Origin: Polaribacter sp. SA4-10
GTDB taxonomy: Bacteria; Bacteroidota; Bacteroidia; Flavobacteriales; Flavobacteriaceae
Direction: 5' to 3'
Assembly: GCA_949519155.1 (NCBI GenBank)
Contig: CATIQU010000026.1
Span: forward strand, 34,135 to 98,134
Length of the DNA: 64,000 bases
The first letter of the stretch is position 1. Each line of letters begins with the position of its first letter. A program made the translations under genes and the position numbers. Shown one piece after another: positions 60,926 through 64,000 of the stretch. The notes under the pieces were generated by a model that did not search any database, was not told the origin of the DNA, and was given only the letters and a program-made list of their open reading frames with translations.

Positions 60926-63769
60926 ATGAAAGCTGTTTTTCACCTTATTTTATTTCTTTTTTCAATAAGTTTTTTCGCACAACAAGCCACAGATGCTGCG
61001 CTTATTCAAGAAGCCTTGCTTCAAAAAACAACCTTAGCAAACAACTCGCTGGTCAAAAATATAAATTTCACCAATATGGGTCCGACAGTAATGAGTGGAC
61101 GTGTTGCAGATGTTGCTGTAAATCCAGATAATACAACAGAATTTTATGTAGGCTACGCTTCAGGAGGTTTGTGGTATACCAATAATAACGGAACCACTTT
61201 TACGCCGGTGCTAGATAATTCTCCAACGCAAAACGTAGGAGATATTGCCGTCGACTGGAATTCTGGAACGATTTGGGTAGGAACGGGTGAGAAAAACTCT
61301 TCCCGATCAAGTTATGCAGGAATCGGAATTTTAAAATCTACTGACCAAGGAAAAACGTGGACCAATGTTGGTTTGCCAGATGCACATCATATCAGTAGAA
61401 TTCTAATCAACCCAAAGAATGCCGATGAAGTTGTTGTGGGTGTTATTGGTCATTTATATTCTTCCAATGAAGAAAGAGGAGTGTTTAAAACTACTGATGG
61501 TGGAAAAACATGGACAAAGTCATTGTTCATAAATAATGAAACGGGTATTATAGAAGTTGCAGCAGCACCAGAGAATTTTAATGTGATGTATGCTGCCTCA
61601 TGGGAAAGAGCGCGTAAGGCTTGGAATTTTGACGGTGACGGAAGTAGTTCTGCCATTTATAAAAGTACCGATGCGGGGAGTTCGTGGTCGAAAATTGCAG
61701 ATAAAAGTGGTTTTCCTACAGGAAGTGGTGTAGGTAGAATTGGCTTGGCCGTTTTTAATGAAAACACGGTATATGCTTTGCATGACAGTCAATTTAGAAG
61801 ACCAAAAAACAAAGATAAAAAACCCTCAGACGATTTAACAAAAGAAGATTTTAAAACCATGTCTTCGAGCGATTTCTTACAACTAACAGACAAAAAGTTA
61901 AACACCTATCTAAAAAATAACGGGTTTCAAGAAAAATACCGCGCCGAAAACGTAAAACAAATGCTGCGTGTTGGAACCGTAAAACCCATAGATTTAGCAA
62001 GTTATTTAGAAGATGCCAACTCGATGCTTTTTGATACACAGGTAATCGGAGCAGAGGTTTTTAAAACGACAAATGGAGGGAAGTCTTGGAAGAAAACACA
62101 TGAAAATTTTTTAGACGGTGTATATAGTTCTTATGGCTATTATTTTGGAGAAATACGAGTAGATCTACAAGATGAAAATGGTGTTTATGTAATGGGTGTT
62201 CCCATTATAAAATCGAAAGATGGCGGAAAAACATTTACATCTATTAGCAAAGAAAACGTGCATTCAGATCATCAAGCGCTTTGGGTGAACCCAAAAAAAT
62301 CAGGACACCTTTTAAATGGAAATGATGGCGGACTCAACCTTTCTTATGATGATGGTGAAAATTGGACAAAGTTAAACGATCCTGCTGTAGGGCAATTTTA
62401 CTCAGTGTATGCAGACAATCAAAAAAACTACAATGTTTATGGTGGTTTGCAAGACAATGGAGTTTGGGTAGCCCCAAACAATGCAAAAATAAATAAAGCA
62501 TGGAAACAAACTGGTAAAAACCCCTATGAATCCATTATGGGTGGAGATGGAATGCAAGTGCAAGTGGACGATCGAAATCCGAACATTGTATATACAGGGT
62601 ATCAATTTGGGAACTATTACCGTATTAATAGAGCGACCGGAAAGAACACCTACATTCAACCAAAACATACTTTAGGAGAAACGCCATACCGATTTAACTG
62701 GCAAACGCCGATTCATCTCTCAAAACACAATCAAGATATTTTATATTTAGGAGGAAATAAATTGCACCGGTCTCTTAACAAAGGAGGAACTTGGGAAACC
62801 ATTTCGGGGGATTTAACCACCGGAGGGAAGAAAGGAAATGTAGCCTATGGAACGTTGACTTCAATTTCTGAAAGCCCATTTCAATTCGGGGTTATTTATG
62901 TCGGTTCCGATGATGGATATATCAATGTTACTAAAAATGGTGGTGGAAGTTGGACGCGAATTTCGAATGATTTACCAAAAAATTTATGGGTGTCAAGAGT
63001 CATCGCTTCAAAACATAAAAAAGAGCGTGTATATGTTACTTTAAACGGGTATCGTTTTGATGATTTTACTTCTTATGTGTATGTTTCAGACGATTATGGG
63101 CAAACATGGAAAAGCATTAGTTCAAACATTCCAATTTCAGCTGTAAATGTGGTGAAGGAAGACCCAGCAAACGAAAACCTTTTGTATGTAGGAACTGATA
63201 ATGGGGTGTATGTTTCCCTGAATTCTGGTGCGTCTTGGGAAGTGTTTTGTAAAAACGTACCCAATGTCGCTGTGCATGACTTGGTGATTCAACCCACAGC
63301 AAAACATTTGATAATTGGAACACACGGACGTAGTTTGTACAAAGCAGATATTGCTCCTTTGCAAAAAATGACGGAAGATGTTTTGGCAAAGCAGATACAC
63401 ATTTTTGCAGTGAAAGATATTCGAAAAAATACTTCTTGGGGACGTTCTTGGAGTCCTTGGAGAAAAGCGAATACACCAGAAATGACGATTCCTTTTTATT
63501 CGAACTCTACCAAAAAAGTGACGGTTGCAATTTTTAAAGATGAAATCAAAGTAAACACGATGACTGTTGCCGCAGACAAAGGATACAATGAAGTGATTTT
63601 TGATGTGTCTTATTCTAAAAAAAGGAAAAGAGCCTTTGAGAAATCGAATCGAAAAAAGGGTTCAGAAACTGATATTTTAAAAGCGGCTAAAAACGGTGTT
63701 TTCTATCTACCAAAAGGAAAATATGTTGTAAAAATTGGCAGTGCTGAAAGTTCGTTTGAAGTAAAGTAA
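60926..63769 (+). CDS. Exported BNR/Asp-box repeat protein, VPS10/sortilin-like
   Basis: A 947-residue protein with a signal peptide (MKAVFHLILFLFSISFFAQQ) and a chain of Asp-box (BNR) repeats. Examples are STDQGKTWT, TTDGGKTWT, STDAGSSWS, TTNGGKSWK, SKDGGKTFT and SDDYGQTWK. This gives two beta-propellers as in VPS10/sortilin-related glycosyl-hydrolase-like families. The middle (about 290-345) has a charged helical insertion. No clear T9SS domain is visible at the C-terminus. Such proteins are abundant in Bacteroidota and of unknown function. It is followed by the sdhC promoter. Confidence 0.85.
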   Translation: MKAVFHLILFLFSISFFAQQATDAALIQEALLQKTTLANNSLVKNINFTNMGPTVMSGRVADVAVNPDNTTEFYVGYASGGLWYTNNNGTTFTPVLDNSPTQNVGDIAVDWNSGTIWVGTGEKNSSRSSYAGIGILKSTDQGKTWTNVGLPDAHHISRILINPKNADEVVVGVIGHLYSSNEERGVFKTTDGGKTWTKSLFINNETGIIEVAAAPENFNVMYAASWERARKAWNFDGDGSSSAIYKSTDAGSSWSKIADKSGFPTGSGVGRIGLAVFNENTVYALHDSQFRRPKNKDKKPSDDLTKEDFKTMSSSDFLQLTDKKLNTYLKNNGFQEKYRAENVKQMLRVGTVKPIDLASYLEDANSMLFDTQVIGAEVFKTTNGGKSWKKTHENFLDGVYSSYGYYFGEIRVDLQDENGVYVMGVPIIKSKDGGKTFTSISKENVHSDHQALWVNPKKSGHLLNGNDGGLNLSYDDGENWTKLNDPAVGQFYSVYADNQKNYNVYGGLQDNGVWVAPNNAKINKAWKQTGKNPYESIMGGDGMQVQVDDRNPNIVYTGYQFGNYYRINRATGKNTYIQPKHTLGETPYRFNWQTPIHLSKHNQDILYLGGNKLHRSLNKGGTWETISGDLTTGGKKGNVAYGTLTSISESPFQFGVIYVGSDDGYINVTKNGGGSWTRISNDLPKNLWVSRVIASKHKKERVYVTLNGYRFDDFTSYVYVSDDYGQTWKSISSNIPISAVNVVKEDPANENLLYVGTDNGVYVSLNSGASWEVFCKNVPNVAVHDLVIQPTAKHLIIGTHGRSLYKADIAPLQKMTEDVLAKQIHIFAVKDIRKNTSWGRSWSPWRKANTPEMTIPFYSNSTKKVTVAIFKDEIKVNTMTVAADKGYNEVIFDVSYSKKRKRAFEKSNRKKGSETDILKAAKNGVFYLPKGKYVVKIGSAESSFEVK

Positions 63770-63853
63770 TTTGTCATCTTGCTTTGCTTCAAATCTTAAT
63801 TGGGGATAATTATTTAAAATAGCTCTAAATACTAGCGAAAACGTTGTAAATTC

Positions 63854-63885
63854 TTTGTTTTTCGAGTTGTTTCGACGTATTTTTG
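63854..63885 (+). promoter_or_regulatory. Promoter of sdhC
   Basis: TTTG at 63854-63857 and TATTTTTG at 63878-63885, spaced by 20 bases, match the Bacteroidota -33/-7 consensus, 26 bases before the sdhC ATG. Confidence 0.65.
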
Positions 63886-63910
63886 CCCATAAATTTTAAT
63901 TAATTATACA

Positions 63911-64000
63911 ATGAGCGGATTTTTTAAATCTTCAATTGGAAGAAAAGTATCAATGGCGCTTTCAGCGTTCTTCTTAATGTTCTTCTTACTTCAGCATTTA
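63911..64000 (+). CDS. sdhC: Succinate dehydrogenase cytochrome b subunit, N-terminal part
   Basis: ATG at 63911 begins MSGFFKSSIGRKVSMALSAF, then FFLMFFLLQHL, and runs off the right edge after 30 residues. The sequence matches the start of the Bacteroidota five-helix succinate dehydrogenase/fumarate reductase cytochrome b subunit, where the SIGRKVxMALSAFFLMFFLLQH segment opens helix 1. sdhA and sdhB should follow outside the window. The product call rests on this short but distinctive start. Confidence 0.85.
   Translation, partial: MSGFFKSSIGRKVSMALSAFFLMFFLLQHL

Noticed and set aside
1..64000. CRISPR arrays, tRNA or rRNA genes, insertion sequences and phage genes
   Set aside because: No regularly spaced repeats, T-loops with CCA ends, rRNA cores or transposase/integrase motifs were found in any spacer or frame that I read.

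Overview
The window is chromosomal DNA from a marine-type member of the Flavobacteriaceae (Bacteroidota), plausibly Polaribacter, Tenacibaculum or a close relative. This is inferred from four things: AT-rich DNA with AT-rich spacers, promoter elements of the Bacteroidota form TAnnTTTG with few Shine-Dalgarno sequences, a type IX secretion sorting domain, and family-typical genes (DUF4175, DUF4286, GIN-domain protein, TonB receptor with carboxypeptidase-like N-terminus). No phage, insertion sequence, CRISPR array, rRNA or tRNA gene was recognised.

Layout. 1-9.5 kb: recA (cut by the window edge), a pseudouridine synthase, a GNAT acetyltransferase, rpiB, an AT-rich gene-free stretch with DnaA-box-like words (possible origin), a lipid/diacylglycerol kinase, rnr, a GIN-domain protein, tatA, an SPFH protein and gltX. 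9.5-16.7 kb: a gene-free stretch with several hairpins, then DUF4175, ybeY, mnmG and a methyltransferase; mnmG is bracketed by two parS-like palindromes. 16.8-22 kb: small accessory genes (DoxX, TM2, VOC, DUF1801), a 2-hydroxyacid dehydrogenase with panB, an NTF2-like protein, an O-methyltransferase and a second TatA. 22-34 kb: an unknown lipoprotein behind a three-copy operator-like repeat, mutS, a SpoU methylase, an orphan response regulator, the TPR-DUF4286-rsmA-mgtE run, serS and ribF, with two very small genes tucked against mutS and serS. 34-38.7 kb: a TonB receptor and an SGNH-hydrolase lipoprotein. 38.7-45.5 kb: the sufABCD operon, separated from sufS by an oppositely oriented serine hydrolase.

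45.5-51.5 kb is the most interesting block. It is a tight five-gene operon of exported proteins: two paralogous choice-of-anchor-B proteins (one T9SS cargo, one lipoprotein), a seven-repeat lipoprotein, an MbnP-like protein and a di-heme MauG/MbnH-type peroxidase. The last two are the known partners that make a kynurenine copper site in methanotrophs, so this looks like a surface copper/redox system. 51.5-55 kb holds thiL, a ParDE-type toxin-antitoxin pair with its own operator, an inverted REP-like pair, and an uncharacterised lipoprotein with a bacteriocin-like hydrophobic tail. That lipoprotein is followed 2 nt later by a 54-residue two-helix membrane protein, a possible toxin/immunity pair. 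55-64 kb: two alpha/beta hydrolases around brnQ, an aminopeptidase P, a DEAD-box helicase, a large BNR-repeat exported protein and the start of sdhC.
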